In this document: piece after piece, positions 5,185-5,765 of the stretch | Layout of the letters: each line of letters starts with the position of its first letter | Position numbering within the stretch: position 1 is the first letter of the stretch | Source: Chloroflexota bacterium | GTDB lineage: Bacteria; Chloroflexota; Limnocylindria; QHBO01 | Direction: 5' to 3' | DNA length: 5,765 nt | NCBI GenBank assembly: GCA_020848055.1 | Contig: JADLBB010000008.1 | Coordinates: forward strand, 1 to 5,765 | Notes under the pieces: generated by a model | What the model saw: only the letters and a program-made list of their open reading frames with translations | Told to the model about the DNA's origin: nothing | The model's database searches: none | Program-made: the position numbers and the translations under genes

Positions 5185-5765
5185 CTAGTTCGGGTTGTAG
5201 CCAAAGTCGGAAGCCGGCGCGGTCGGAAGTTCGCCGTCGCTCAGCAGGGCCGACTCACGCTGCAGCAGCGCGATCTCCGCCCGGAGCCGGCTCGCCGCAT
5301 CTGGAAGCTCGAGCAGCCGCTGTTTGCGCGACAGCTCGATCTGAAGGATCCCGGCGACGGCGTAGCTCGCGGCCACCGGCTCGGCCGGCAGGACAATCGG
5401 CTTGAGGATCTCGTCCAGGGAGGCGCTCATGCCGCCGGGCTCGTTCGCGGACACCCCGACTGAAGCGCCGCGAACGACGAACCTCTTCACGCTGGCCAGG
5501 TACGCGTCGAGCCTCCTCTGTGCTTCGATCACCAGCCCGATCGCACCATCCCCGGCCAGTTCGACGATGGGCTGAACCGTGGCGATCGCGTACCTCGGAG
5601 ACCAATCCACCACCGTGATCCGTGCGCGTTGCTCCCCCGCGACGAGCAGCAGCCAGCGCCCGTCGGTGAATCGCTCGGCGCTGCGCACCTCGCAGATCGT
5701 TCCGATCTCCTCCGTCTCTGGCTGCTCGCCGACGTCGGAACCCGAAGTGATCATGCTGACTGCGA
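5185..5765 (-). CDS. Stand-alone LON substrate-binding domain protein, 5' end missing
   Basis: The frame is open to the window edge; 192 complete codons are visible. The ATG at 5754 is probably internal, because AVSMITSGSDVGEQPETEEIGTICEV lines up with the middle of the LON N-domain (family pattern 'FGV.li..GsEvG....p..vGT...i'); the usual opening FPL...PG...L.IFEPRY would lie beyond the window. The RFTDGRWLLLVAGEQRARI segment continues the beta-rich PUA-like fold to about residue 75, followed by a helical C-terminal region with LELPDAASRLRAEIALLQRE. The protein stops soon after, with no AAA+ ATPase or Ser-Lys protease domain, so it is not a Lon protease. Such small LON-domain proteins are widespread and mostly uncharacterised; a role in recognising proteins is only inferred. 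It is co-oriented with the thioredoxin-like gene, 97 bases upstream of it. Confidence 0.85.
   Translation of the reverse strand, partial: AVSMITSGSDVGEQPETEEIGTICEVRSAERFTDGRWLLLVAGEQRARITVVDWSPRYAIATVQPIVELAGDGAIGLVIEAQRRLDAYLASVKRFVVRGASVGVSANEPGGMSASLDEILKPIVLPAEPVAASYAVAGILQIELSRKQRLLELPDAASRLRAEIALLQRESALLSDGELPTAPASDFGYNPN

Overview
The window is GC-rich bacterial chromosome with short intergenic gaps and third codon positions dominated by G and C. The gene content fits a GC-rich Chloroflexota-like or neighbouring lineage: a class 2 dihydroorotate dehydrogenase, an archaeal/thermophile-type class III aminotransferase, a LysM-polysaccharide deacetylase lipoprotein with the TFDMGG variant motif, a SelW-like protein and a stand-alone LON-domain protein. 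This assignment is an inference from general familiarity with these families; no marker gene in the window proves it.

Left part, plus strand. The 3' end of pyrD (1-444) is followed by a compact toxin-antitoxin operon. It encodes an excisionase-type helix-turn-helix antitoxin (500-850) whose stop overlaps the start of a VapC-like PIN-domain toxin (847-1263). ATGACA half-sites cluster around the antitoxin start and suggest autoregulation and possibly leaderless transcription. After an extended -10-like promoter comes a complete PLP-dependent class III aminotransferase of the acetylornithine/GABA aminotransferase family (1342-2709).

Middle. A 294-base gap between convergent genes (2710-3003) holds no believable gene. 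It contains four diverged copies of a 28-nt REP-like palindromic unit, one on the plus and three on the minus strand, plus several short GC-rich hairpins that may end transcription from both sides.

Right part, minus strand, in order of transcription. A LON substrate-binding domain protein (5' end beyond the window, stop at 5185) comes first. A thioredoxin-fold protein with a single active-site cysteine (5087-4497) follows. Two bases after its stop begins a SelW/Rdx-like CxxC protein (4494-4237), which appears to start with ATC. Last is a LysM plus NodB-type polysaccharide deacetylase lipoprotein (4182-3004). The thioredoxin-like and SelW-like genes look translationally coupled and may act together in thiol redox chemistry; the deacetylase may belong to the same transcript but works in the cell envelope.

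The points most worth a second look are the REP-like array, the apparent ATC start of the SelW-like gene, the Asp-to-Met change in the deacetylase metal site, and the half-sites over the antitoxin start codon.
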